Part shown: in pieces, positions 36,278 to 45,838 of the stretch
Layout: every line of letters starts with the position of its first letter
Position numbering within the stretch: the stretch's first letter is position 1
Source of the DNA: Gigaspora margarita
Taxonomy: Eukaryota > Glomeromycota > Glomeromycetes > Diversisporales > Gigasporaceae
Direction: 5' to 3'
NCBI GenBank assembly: GCA_009809945.1
Contig: WTPW01000773.1
Span: 198,088 to 262,087 of the forward strand
DNA length: 64,000 bases
The notes under the pieces: model-generated
What the model was told of the DNA's origin: nothing
Databases searched by the model: none
Seen by the model: only the letters and a program-made list of their open reading frames with translations
Program-made: the position numbers and the translations under genes

Positions 36278-36924
36278 TTTTTATTTTTTATTTTTTGGCA
36301 ATCCTGCCTTTATTGACTAAAGAATGTGTATAATCTAATACAAAGGTTTTCAACTACTGCCTTAAACCCTTCTTTTTCTACAATAAAGACTCACCCAGCT
36401 GCTTTGAAGTGCCCAGATGCGATCTACCGCAGCAACCTTTTTTTATCCTTAGGACTTCAACTTGATGAAGGTACTCCCTTGGGTCAGTGGACGGTGGTTG
36501 CTAGCCTTGTCAAGATTGCGTTTATGTTCGTTTAATTAGTGGTCTGTAGAGACCAGACCACCTAGGTTTCACATTAGTTTGGATCAAATTTGTTATCTGT
36601 TCCTCTACTCTAGACCATACTATGTTCTTTTCTGCNGTGTGTTCTATAGTTACTCGCTCAGCNGNCTTTTTGCCTGGCTCCTTCTTCTTGGTTTTGCTTC
36701 TTGAGGATTTTTCTCTTTTTTTCTTGGCCGTAATGTCATGATCCTTTTTCCAGTCATTAACGACCTCACACCTGAAGGGCCAAATATCTCTTTTGAACGC
36801 TCTTCTGAGTTCATGTAAGTACTTTTTCCGAGTAGTTACCTCTTTTTTGCTTAAATCGTTAGAGGTAAAGAACACTTCTCTTATATAGTTTATGTGGTTT
36901 TCTAAACTGATTGGCCTTGTGGGA
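36278..36924 (-). mobile_element. 5'-truncated retrocopy with 15-bp TSD
   Basis: The 15-mer ACTTGCAATTTTTAT flanks the unit (36263-36277 and 36925-36939). On the minus strand it ends in AATAAAGGCAGGATTGCC and an (AAAAAAT)n tail, marks of target-primed reverse transcription. From the truncated 5' end an open frame runs to TAA at 36524-36522, about 133 codons with no internal Met. It is rich in Lys/Arg (TAKKKREKSSRSKTKKKEPG) and has two ambiguous bases. It is either the 3' part of a LINE or a processed pseudogene; I do not recognise the protein. It retains CpG, unlike its surroundings. Confidence 0.7.
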
Positions 36925-37497
36925 ACTTGCAATTTTTATATTTTTAACAATAAATATAAAAAAAATGCTTTATTATAGTAATATATATAGATAATTATAA
37001 ACAATAATTTTATACAATTTTGAATAATTAAATAAATTAAAATTATTTAAAAGTTTATTAAAATAATCTATTTAATTTTAATTAAAATATATTTAATATA
37101 ATCATATATAATTAATTTATCTAAACTAGCTTTTATTAAACTAATCACTATTTATTTTTTCTCTAAACTAAACAAAAACTTTAGAAAATTTGTAATTTTT
37201 ATTAATAAGTTCAAATTTGAAATATAATAACTTTTTTGAAAACTAAATATCTAAAATTTTTATATAATAAAAATAGCTTATATTTGAATATTATAGTAAA
37301 TTTTTTTTTGTTAGCACTTTTATATTAATATCATTATAAGTTTGAATTCTTGTTTTTTCCTATTTAAGAAATATGTTGTATTTTACAAATAGTAATACAA
37401 AATATCTATAAATAATATCTACTATTATATCAAATTTTTTTTAGTAAATTTTAGCCAAAACTCTAACTATAGATCATCAAAACACTTGCTATATATA

Positions 37498-37739
37498 CTG
37501 TAAAGTCCTGAATATAAACAATCCCTGAAAATAAGCAACCCTCCACATTTTGAGGCCAAAAGACTAAGAAAATAAAATAAGCAAGCCCTTTAAAATTGTT
37601 AACTGTTAAATACAGAATAAATCTTATTAAAATAGGCCAATAGAATGGAGTATTTCGAAGTTACTGAATTTAAGCAATCCTTTAAAAAATTCAGCCAAAA
37701 TGGGTGGCTTAGAGGTTGCTTATATTCGGGACTTTACGG
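37498..37739. mobile_element. TA-flanked MITE, CTGTAAAGTCCTGAATATAA ends
   Basis: A 242-bp element. The right end reverse complements to CCGTAAAGTCCCGAATATAA. TA flanks at 37496-37497 and 37740-37741. It is Tc1/mariner-like and shares subterminal AATAAGCAACC with 28922-29228. It is non-coding. Confidence 0.7.
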
Positions 37740-37855
37740 TACTCCTTTTGGCAAGATTTACTTAAAAAAAAGTTTTTATGTTTGAAAATAATTGTACTAG
37801 CAAACTGATAAGTCTATTATAATTATAAATTGTAATTATATTTGTAGGATTTCAG

Positions 37856-38436
37856 ATATCTTTTATATAGATCATAACTGAGGTTTGGCCAATTTTGATC
37901 TAATTTGCTAAAAATGACAAAACTATATTTTGTAGGACCCCAGACATCTTTTATATAGGTCATAACTGGGTTTTGGCAATTTTGATCTAATTTGCTAAAA
38001 ATGGCAAAACTACATTTGTTTAAATAACTCTTGATTCAGTAATCAAAATTAAATAAACTTTTTTTTATTAGATATATCTTACTAAGAGCTTCATTTTAAA
38101 AAAAAGTTTATTTAAATTAAATCACTGGATGTCAAGATTATTGCCAAAAACTGTTTTTTTGCTTCTCAAATTTTGAAAGATTTTTGCTAAAATGTGTAAT
38201 ATATGACTTCTGTACTAGATGTCTGGGGTCCTCATTTTGTTAAATAACTTTTGATTCAATGATCAGAATTTTTGTTAGATATGCCTCACTGAGAGCTTCA
38301 TTTTAAAAAAAAGTTTATTCAAATTGGACTACTAGATATTATAATAATTGCTAAAAACTGTTTTTGGTTTCTTAATTTTGAAGGTTTTTACTAAAATATA
38401 TAATATATAACCTTTGTACTAGATGTTCAAGGTTCT
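37856..38436 (-). mobile_element. AGGACC-type MITE, decayed outer copy
   Basis: It starts AGGATTTCAGATATCTTTTA and ends GATGTTCAAGGTTCT, and it is split by a younger copy of the same family at 37934-38232. Confidence 0.65.
37934..38232 (-). mobile_element. AGGACC-type MITE, inner copy with 8-bp TSD
   Basis: A 299-bp element, AGGACCCCAGACATCTTTTA to GATGTCTGGGGTCCT, nested in an older relative. The flanks TATTTTGT (37926-37933) and CATTTTGT (38233-38240) are a TSD with one mismatch, supporting a hAT-like rather than TA-specific mode. Interior landmarks: CATAACTGGGTTTTGG, TTGATTCAGTAATC and GAGCTTCATTTT. Confidence 0.75.
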
Positions 38437-39389
38437 AATATTACTCTGTTTTTTAATTTTGTATAAAAAATATATAATTAGTTTTACAAAAATTTTTAAC
38501 TAAATACTAGTGTACAAAACAAATATTAATTGATTTACAAATTTGTATAATATATAAATTTTATTATTTAATTTAAGAATAGAATAAGAGTTAGCTTTAA
38601 AATTAAAAGGTTTCATAGTTTATACTATAACTTGACAAAAAGTATTTTTTTGTTAGAACCCCAAAGTAGGTATATTAGGATTTTGAGATATCAATATACT
38701 GGTATTTCATATACTAGTATACAAATAGAAATCATTTAGTTTTATTTATTAAATTTACAAAAAAAAATTAATAAACTAAAAATAAATTAAATATATTTTA
38801 ATTTTAATTAAAAGTACTTTTATTTTAATTATTTTAGTTTTTTTTAATTATAAAAATATTATTAGTAATTATCAAGAATAATGCTAAAATTGAATAATGC
38901 TAAAATTTATATGATCATATGATGATCTTTTATATATAGTAAACAAATTTGAAGTATATCCTAGTTACTATTGATATTAGGGTTGGGGTTTGGGTATGTT
39001 TTGTTTAATTTTATATATATTATATTTGATTCTACCAGGATCATTAAAATCTAATTATATACTAATACTAGTAGTGAAATTTTTTAGAATAATAATACTA
39101 AGATTTTATAATAATTAGTAACATATTTTAGGTTTGTTTATATAAAAAATTATTATGTGATTATATAAATTTTAGTATCATCAGATTTTAGTATTATTCC
39201 TAACAGTAATTATAACTAAAAAGATTAGATTAATTAGAATGAGATATCTCGGTTTGATTAAAAAAATATAAAATTAAATATTGTTAAAATTACTTATAAA
39301 TAGTATCAATACTATATAGTTAAAACTTTATAAATACAATATATACAAATAGAATTAAATTACAGTTTTTAAAAATTAGATTATTAGGC

Positions 39390-39530
39390 TTGTATAATAT
39401 AATTTAAATACTAAAATTTGATTGGCTATGTGCATTTAATTTATATAGCAAATTTTTTGAGGAAATGTGCATTTGCAGAATATAAAATGTATATTTATCT
39501 AATGATTTCTTAAAGACAAGACAAAAACAT
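39390..39530. repeat. 3' fragment of the CAGTCAAAC MITE family
   Basis: TTAAATACTAAAATTTGATT, GGCTATGTGCATTTA and AGACAAGACAAAAACATGTG match about 33490-33630. Confidence 0.5.
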
Positions 39531-39793
39531 GTGAACAATTGTGGATAGTAATAGTAATTTTGAACAATTTTGAACAATTTTGAACAATTAATAAAGTAAA
39601 ATTACTTAAAATTTTATCAAGATAACCTATTTTAATTTAACTAGAATGTATTTAATACTTAAAAAAAATATATAATCATTTATTTTTTTGATAAATTTAT
39701 TAATTATTAAAACTTGAACAAGCTTTGAACAATCTTGAACATTTGGACATTTTGAACATAAACAAGACTAAAAAAGGCTTTGGATAGCCAAAC
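39531..39793. mobile_element. Second copy of the 4902-5181 MITE
   Basis: GAACAATTTTGAACAATTTT tracts, AAAGTAAAATTACTTAAAAT, and the AAGCTTTGAACAATC and AAAAAAGGCTTTGGATAGCC end are collinear with 4920-5165. The ends are eroded; it abuts the hairpin-rich element at 39794. Confidence 0.6.
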
Positions 39794-40262
39794 AACTCTC
39801 TTTATACCGAACCTTCTATAATAACTCTGGATATAGTGAACTAAAAATTTTGAATTTTATTATAGTCAGCATAAAAAGAGTTATTTTTCTTTTTCATAGT
39901 AAACAAGGGTCGTATAACAGTTGTTATACGCCAAATAGACTCACACAAACTCGCGTTATAACAGAAAAAGAAAAATAAATCCGTTATTGGATGTTTCGCA
40001 TCCAATAACAGCGTATCTGGCTTTGAATTTAATGTGCTTGACAACCTGAGCCCCTTCGGGGCCCAGGTTAGCACATTAAATTCAAAGCCGATACTTCTTT
40101 TATCTGTCATTCCATGATCCTTCGGATCACGGTATTCTCTGTTATTGGATGCTACACATCCAATAACTATTTATTATGGTTTCTTAAGAAAACATAGTAT
40201 AATAATTTTATATAGCGGACTTTTTTAACATCCAGAACCAACAGTTCGTTATAGAAAGAGTT
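39794..40262. mobile_element. Hairpin-rich pogo/mariner-like element
   Basis: The ends AACTCTCTTTATACCGAACC and (reverse complement) AACTCTTTCTATAACGAACT resemble fungal pogo/Tc1 termini; TA follows the right end, while the left TA appears lost. Inside are five separate small hairpins: 39911-39930; 39983-40009 (stem GTTATTGGATG); 40019-40089 (20-bp stem GGCTTTGAATTTAATGTGCT, with inner AACCTGAGCCCC, loop TTCG, GGGGCCCAGGTT); 40112-40132 (GATCC/GGATC); and 40141-40167 (the same GTTATTGGATG stem again). Their symmetry is near perfect, so the element is young. The minus-strand ORF 39841-40110 is a translation of these hairpins. Confidence 0.6.
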
Positions 40263-40559
40263 TATTGTATTTGTATATTCGAACTCAAACTAGTTTGCAA
40301 ACTTTAGACCAAACTTATAATTGAATTTGAGTTTGGTTTAAAGTTTGAAACTAGTAGAATTTAGAGTTTGAGTCTGGTTGAACCTGGACCAGACCAATCG
40401 GACAGGATCTAGGAGCACTAGTAATAATTTAAAAGAAAAAAAATAAACAATATAAGAAAGGGTAAGGTAATAATTACCCATTATATATAAATATATGTAT
40501 ATATTCTAAACTTTTATAGAGATTTTAGGTTCAACATTATCTACGGGCTATTTTGAAAT

Positions 40560-40725
40560 GTTTCAAAGGAAGTATCGTTTTTACGTAATTTAAGAGAGGA
40601 GGAGGTGGGTGCAGCAGTCTATTACGTCTATATATATCATATATAAATATTATCTGCTAATTTGTGAGAGGGGGGTCTGACCTTCTAATAAATAATAAGC
40701 GGCACTCCTCTAAAATGCTGTAATT
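40560..40725. repeat. Highly diverged CACCTGATT-type MITE
   Basis: AAGAGAGGAGGAGGTGGG and GAGAGGGGGGTCTGACCTTC, then TAATAAATAATAAGCGG, follow the same layout as 2230-2384. Confidence 0.35.
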
Positions 40726-40734
40726 AGGGTTGTT

Positions 40735-40980
40735 ATGATAAGTTACTCTGTAACTTACATGGCCTTTATGTAAGTTACAATATAATTTCTACCAGCATTA
40801 ACATCAACTTGACATTTTATAATTTTATCCTGAGCGTTATTTGCACTTACACAATTTACAAGACCAAATTTCATAATTTCATCTTTAGTTATTTCTTATA
40901 TAACTTATAAATAAATAATTTACTTAAGTAAGCTACAATAAAATTTACATCAGTAAATTACATGTAATTTAACAACTCTA
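40735..40980. mobile_element. hAT-like MITE, TAGGGTTGTTA ends
   Basis: Left TAGGGTTGTTATGATAAGTT and right (reverse complement) TAGAGTTGTTAAATTACATG. The flanks GCTGTAAT (40727-40734) and GCCGTGAT (40981-40988) agree at 6 of 8 bases, as an old TSD. Subterminal GTAAGTTAC/GTAACTTAC repeats are present. Confidence 0.6.
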
Positions 40981-41409
40981 GCCGTGATAAAAATAAATTC
41001 TACAAAACTCTGCGATTTGGTCAGAATTACATTTAAGTCGGCGGAATTACGATCCCAAATTTCAGCCAAAAATTTATAAATTAATATTGGCCGGAATTAC
41101 AATGATTGCAAACCCTAATCCAGGCCAAAATTTAAAATGATCAACGTTCTAAGCTTATTCCGTGATTTTTCTGCAAACGCAGTTCCTGGCATGGACTTGC
41201 GTACCTTCGTACTATAAGAAAGTATGAAAAATTCGTGGTTTTTTTTTTCTTTTAACAGTCACGCGATTTGTCACATATGTCAGTGATTACGATGTATAGA
41301 TAATGTCAGCATTTTTTTAATACAGTTGACTGTAATATTCGTGCAATCTAAGCAGAAGTTTGAAATGTAAATCAGTAACTTACTTTATTTGGGAAATCTT
41401 CATTGACTA

Positions 41410-42050
41410 TTGACTCCTTGCTCGAACCTTAACTTCAATTGGTATGAAAAGATAAATCAAATACTATATTGTATCGCTTCTGATCTTGAAGTAATTCATT
41501 CTCAAGAATTGATTCATCGAGATTACATTCTGATAATATTTTGCAAGAAAATTTACATAGTACATATATTGCTGATTCTAATATTAAACCAGAAGTTGAG
41601 ATCAAAGATGTTATGCCGTATGTAGCTCCAGATACCTTACAAGGAAAACCTCACTCAAGCGGTAGATATTTATGGCCTTGGTATTATTATGACAGAGTTA
41701 GCAACAGGAAAGAGAGCGTTTGATGGAGAGCCCTTTGATATTGGACTTTTTGATGAGAATTTGCCAAGCGAACGACCTGGCTTCAATAATGGAACACCAA
41801 GATGCTACGTGGAATTGGCCAAAGGATGCATAGAACCTGATCCAAATAAGCGACCAACGGCAATAAATATTTGTCAAAGAATTGGATTTTGGCATGAAGA
41901 GATGGAGCTATGATAATGAGGTTAAAAATCAATTTTTTGAAACAGGTAATATCAAAAAAGACAAATTAATCCAGATGATATGTACAGGAGTAAATTGATC
42001 AACACCAAAAAGATAATAGAAGCGTTAAAATTCAAAATTCATGACATAAA
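41410..42050 (+). pseudogene. Broken Sel1-kinase paralogue (kinase C-lobe only)
   Basis: Its DNA aligns to the second half of the intact kinase gene (47217-47854). It keeps CIASDLEVIHSQELIHRD but loses one T straight after HRD (about 41523). It lacks 18 bp that encode the residues after the DFG-equivalent Asp, and has APD for APE. It loses 2 bp near 41660 before the MTELATGKRAFDG segment, and 5 bp after EEM, giving an early stop. The three resulting frames are 41440-41525, 41524-41660 and 41660-41915. The tail still resembles the C-terminus (KLINTKKIIEALK). Nothing matching the Sel1 repeats or the kinase N-lobe lies upstream. It is not expected to give an active kinase. Confidence 0.85.
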
Positions 42051-42726
42051 TTCTCAATATCATTTTTTTAGTATAGAAGAGATTCGCCAAAAGGTTGAGA
42101 TATCATCGATAATTAATAATCCGAATTTTTTTAATATTTTTTTAGATGTATTTGGTCATTACTTTTATACAATTTACATAGGGCATTGCTATTCGTACCT
42201 CTCATTTTGCTATTTGTACCCTTTCCTATGTAAATAACTAATTATTATCGCAATGCAAGAGTTTAATTTTATATTTTTAGTCATAATATTATTTATATTT
42301 TGTTTGCACTACAATTATATCATGTGACAATTGGCTAAATAATTTTTTTATGAGTAGAATAGCAATTTCCAAAAAAAAAAAACAAATTTTCATTTTAAAA
42401 TTTATGATAATATCTAATCGGACCGGCTAAATTTGATCTGACGCAGATTTTTATTCTGACAGGTATAAAGATATGTATCAACGTTACAGCTGTTCTCATA
42501 TAATTTTATTTTATTAATTTTATTATTACCGTTACTAGTCAAATATGATTTGCAAAGTATATTCATCACCATATAAGTTTTCTGTAGGTTGAATCTCGTG
42601 TAATTTCATATGTCGAAGAATTTTCGTTACTTTTGAAACCTAGCTTATATTAATAACTTCTTACATTTAAATGAAGTCTTGGGCTGACAAGAACAGTCTT
42701 TACCGGAGTTTCCGCGCAAATTAAAA

Positions 42727-43119
42727 GTGGCGGCTTATGCTGAATTTGGGGCCTCTATTTAAATCCCTAGTAGCTACTAAAATCACTTGTTTAGTGCGTT
42801 GGGAGTGCGTCGAGTGTGACCCGGATTTACATGAGGAGAGCATCCTCCTACGTTGAGAATATAATTGGAAATTTTGCTTTGTATTCTCAACGCAGGAGGA
42901 TGGTCTCCTCATGTAAACCCGGGTCACACTCGACGCACTCCCGACGCACTAAACAAGGCAGGACAGCAGTTAAAAATCGAAAAAGACCTCTACAATTCAC
43001 ATGTACTCTTTTATTATAAATACTAACCCTAATTTCTAACCTAACTATAAAAAAAGGACTAAAAATCCCAAAAATTTTTTATAATTTCATAATAAAATAA
43101 GTCCAAATTTCAGCATAAG
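42727..43119. mobile_element. 7-bp-TSD MITE family member, split by a palindrome
   Basis: It starts GTGGCGGCTTATGCTGAATT and ends TCCAAATTTCAGCATAAG, like the 50596-50795 element. The paralogous locus near 49880 (CGCGCAGATTAAATAAAACT) is an empty site. The right TSD is lost. The core has ACTAACCCTAATTTCTAACC. The palindrome 42786-42957 is inserted within. Confidence 0.6.
42786..42957. mobile_element. 172-bp near-perfect palindromic element
   Basis: The arms of about 76 bp begin CTTGTTTAGTGCGTTGGGAG and (reverse complement) CCTTGTTTAGTGCGTCGGGA, continuing through GTGCGTCGAGTGTGACCCGG and CATGAGGAGA with very few mismatches around a ~20-bp AT loop. It is CpG-rich. It creates mirror ORFs on both strands that share the sequence MTR.YMRR, which are not genes. 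Confidence 0.75.
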
Positions 43120-43454
43120 AGCAAACAGTATTAGGCAAAAACCTGTCTCGACGTGTAAGTTTAGTTCTAATATAAACGGATTTATGAATCTTATTATATA
43201 ATAATGAAAAAACAATGGATGCTGCAAGAGTTTATTATTATGGCTTTAATGCATTTAATGAAATAGGTGCACTGGGTCAAGACTTATCTTACAGGAGGCC
43301 TCAATAAAAAGTAATTCTTTGGTTTAGGCAGATAAGTACTAGGTCTACTAGCTACATGTTTGAGTTCTTTTGCCTAGCATTAGATTTATAAAATTTTTTC
43401 CAACTGTAAAAAGTTTCCATTAAATGTAATAAAGATAAGAGCAAGGTCTCACCA

Positions 43455-43585
43455 TTAAAATCAAAAAAATAAAATAAAAATAAAATAAAAATAAAATAAA
43501 AATAAAATAAATAAATAAAAAAATAAAGAAAAAATAATAAAAAAAAATTAAAAAATAAAAAAATAAGATAAAAAATAAAAAGTAA
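43455..43585. repeat. A-rich (AAAATAAAAT)n tract
   Basis: About 130 bp of A-runs separated by single T residues on the plus strand. The minus-strand ORFs rich in Phe/Tyr/Leu here are artefacts. Confidence 0.8.
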
Positions 43586-43589
43586 TTCT

Positions 43590-44490
43590 GGTGCCACCAC
43601 AGTTGATCGACGAGTGTCATAACTGGAAGCATTGAAGCTTATGTTTCTTTATGCCTTATACTGATAATACTACAAATCTAATAGTGGTTGTTATTCTTGC
43701 GTTTTTATTTATAGAAGTATTTATTATCAGTTATCTATCGAATTATGACTATAATCTCACAAATGAAAGAGAACTTTGACGAATTGTTGACATATATATT
43801 TCTGTTTCTAATAAGATTTGCAACCAATATTCCTATAAAACTATGAGGCGACTTGCATGATCGAGGCATTCTTAAATATTTTAACGTATTATAAGAGAAA
43901 ACGGGAAACAAATGGAATGTTATGGCTGTTAATGGAGTACTTCAGAGTAATTTAGGATATAAACCACTCCATACTGGTGTAGTTTGTATACTACACCACT
44001 CCAAATTGTTATAGGAGTCAAATAGAGTGGTTTATACTCCAGAGCAGTGTGAAATTCGATTTTTAAATTAGTTGCGGACCCGCAACTAAATAAAAAGATC
44101 TACTTGTGGATTGCAAATTTGTATGCGCATATGCACTTCAGATTTCAGCTGCGAACAACCCAATTTAGACAGATATAAATAATTTGTGTCAATGTTGTAT
44201 ATTAAAATTTTTTATTTAGATAATCATTATAGCAAATGAAGTTGTTCTAGTATAGTAGTAATACATAATTAGTAAGATATTTTAAAATATACTATATTCC
44301 GGGTAAAATTATAGAGTTTAATCTTAGTAGCTCTGGTGTGGTTTGGTTTTAATAGGCATTCTGGCAAAGTATACATCGCACCATTCTGGATCACTCCTAA
44401 GAGATGCGGTATAGAAATGTAAAACAATATAAATAATGTACGAATAGCTAATATAGTTCATTTCATTATATATATATATATATTATATAG
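43590..44490. other. Intergenic sequence, nothing assigned
   Basis: CpG-retaining, mixed sequence. An inverted GGAGTA/TACTCC-type cluster at about 43937-44045 (TTTAGGATATAAACCACTCC, then TGGTTTATACTCCAGAG) suggests a small foldback. No gene. Confidence 0.35.
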
Positions 44491-44492
44491 TA

Positions 44493-45063
44493 CCGTATAG
44501 ATCTGAAATAACGCCCACCTGCGCATTAATTGGTTGACCTGCGCGTTATTTCGAGTACGCGCATGGGCGTTATTTTAAAACTAATCTATATTTCTTATAA
44601 CAAAATAATAAACAAAAAAGTGGGCGAAGACAGGTTTGTTCTAAGTAAACCTCTTTCGAACTTTAAGTAATGTTTTTCTTCAGGCCGAAACGATTCTAAT
44701 GATGGTTAAACCATTAAAAGCGGTCCAGTAGATCGTCCGAGATAGTTCTTCGAAGTTTGGCACGCTTTGCTGACATACAAAGTCAAACAAGCGTAGTAAA
44801 ACTTCGAAGAGCCATTGTGGGCGATCTACTGGACTGTTTTTAATGATTTAATTATCATCAGAATCGTTTCGACCTTAAGAACAACTTTACTTAAGGCCCT
44901 AAAGTAGATTTACTTAGTACTAAACCTACTTTCCGTCTGTTTTAATATAGGGTGCGCGTTATTTCGAGACGCACATGGGCGTTATTTTGAAACCATATAT
45001 GTAATTTTCAGGGGGTCTAATTTTCAAATAACGCCCATTAGGCGTTATTTTGGATCTACACGG
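44493..45063. mobile_element. 571-bp full-length foldback, AAATAACGCC type, TA-flanked
   Basis: Left CCGTATAGATCTGAAATAAC and right (reverse complement) CCGTGTAGATCCAAAATAAC, both followed by GCC, with TA at 44491-44492 and 45064-45065. Inverted symmetry persists to the centre near 44778, through CATGGGCGTTATTTT, CCGAAACGATTCTAATGATG, GTCCAGTAGATCG and CTTCGAAGTTT. The whole unit can form one long imperfect hairpin. The short element at 53192-53297 shares the GAAATAACGC.CATGGGCGTTA ends. Confidence 0.75.
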
Positions 45064-45494
45064 TATCTCAATTTACAATAAAAAACCAATGATTAAAAAT
45101 CGGTTAATTCAGTAATTAATTTATCGAAATACTTGAATATAATATTGAATTCTAACTGAAATCTCTGATTATATGGTTTGTTATTTCTATATTATAGCAT
45201 TTTGCAAAAAGACGTGACCTATGATTTATGGATGATCGAGAAAATTTCTGAAACTCTAATTGTTTATATTTTTGAATTGGTAAAATTCTTAAAATTCTTA
45301 AAATATGCAGGATCTCAAATTCTTAGGTGACATTGTAGTCCGCAAAACGCAAAGATCGTATCTTTTTGCAAAACACAATAATAATTAAGGTCTTTAGGAT
45401 GTATGTCGCGTAGCTACCTAGTTATTCTATCATGTAGTTACCTACAAGATCAAAGCATATTATATATTATTGTTAAAAGCCAATCAATTAACGT

Positions 45495-45592
45495 TAGTCA
45501 ATTAATCAATTAGTTGATGAATCTATTAATCAATAATCGATTAATCGATTAATCGTTATTGGTTGATCTATCGATTGGCTGAATCAGTGAAA
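45495..45592. repeat. AATCGATTA repeat cluster upstream of the kinase gene
   Basis: Overlapping CAATTAATCAATTAG and ATCGATTAATCGATTAATCG units lie 250-340 bp before the kinase start. They may be promoter elements or a simple repeat. Confidence 0.6.
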
Positions 45593-45649
45593 AATATTAC
45601 GTAATATATATATTTTTTACTATACCTCCTCCCGCATAAAATAAAATTG

Positions 45650-45711
45650 ATTGGCTAATTAAAATTTACGTATTTAGCATATAAGAGGCTTCCTTCCCCC
45701 CTCAAGATCTT
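45650..45711 (+). promoter_or_regulatory. Putative core promoter of the Sel1-kinase gene
   Basis: An inverted CCAAT box (GATTGGCTAAT, about 45650) precedes TATAAGAGG at 45680-45688 and a pyrimidine-rich stretch TTCCTTCCCCCCTC. The ATG lies about 160 bp downstream of the TATA-like motif, leaving a 5' UTR of roughly 120-130 nt. This is motif-based inference only. Confidence 0.4.
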
Positions 45712-45838
45712 ACACAATATTCGGCACAACCTTTGTTGTCAACTTGACCAACTAAACGATTAACATTAATCGATCTTCGTTTTGGAACACTAATTTAGAA
45801 TAAACGCTAAGAAGTTTTTTTTGACACACACTTTTATC

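Larger units (their letters stand above)
42465..43310 (+). repeat. Segmental-duplication block downstream of the pseudogene
   Basis: Collinear matches to the region after the intact kinase are: TTATTACCGTTACTAGTCAA with 49460; TTTCTGTAGGTTGAATCTCG with 49548; ACAGTATTAGGCAAAAACCT with 49897; and AAAACAATGGATGCTGCAAG with about 54852. The blocks are interrupted here by the nested MITE pair 42727-43119, and in the other copy by the 50025-54745 element. Confidence 0.75.

Noticed and set aside
39841-40110. 89-codon minus-strand ORF
   Set aside because: It consists mostly of translated hairpin arms of a mobile element.
42721-43019. Two opposite ORFs with similar proteins (MTR.YMRR)
   Set aside because: They are mirror translations of the palindrome 42786-42957.
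43352-43632. Hydrophobic minus-strand ORFs (membrane protein)
   Set aside because: Phe/Tyr/Leu runs come from the A-rich tract at 43455-43585.
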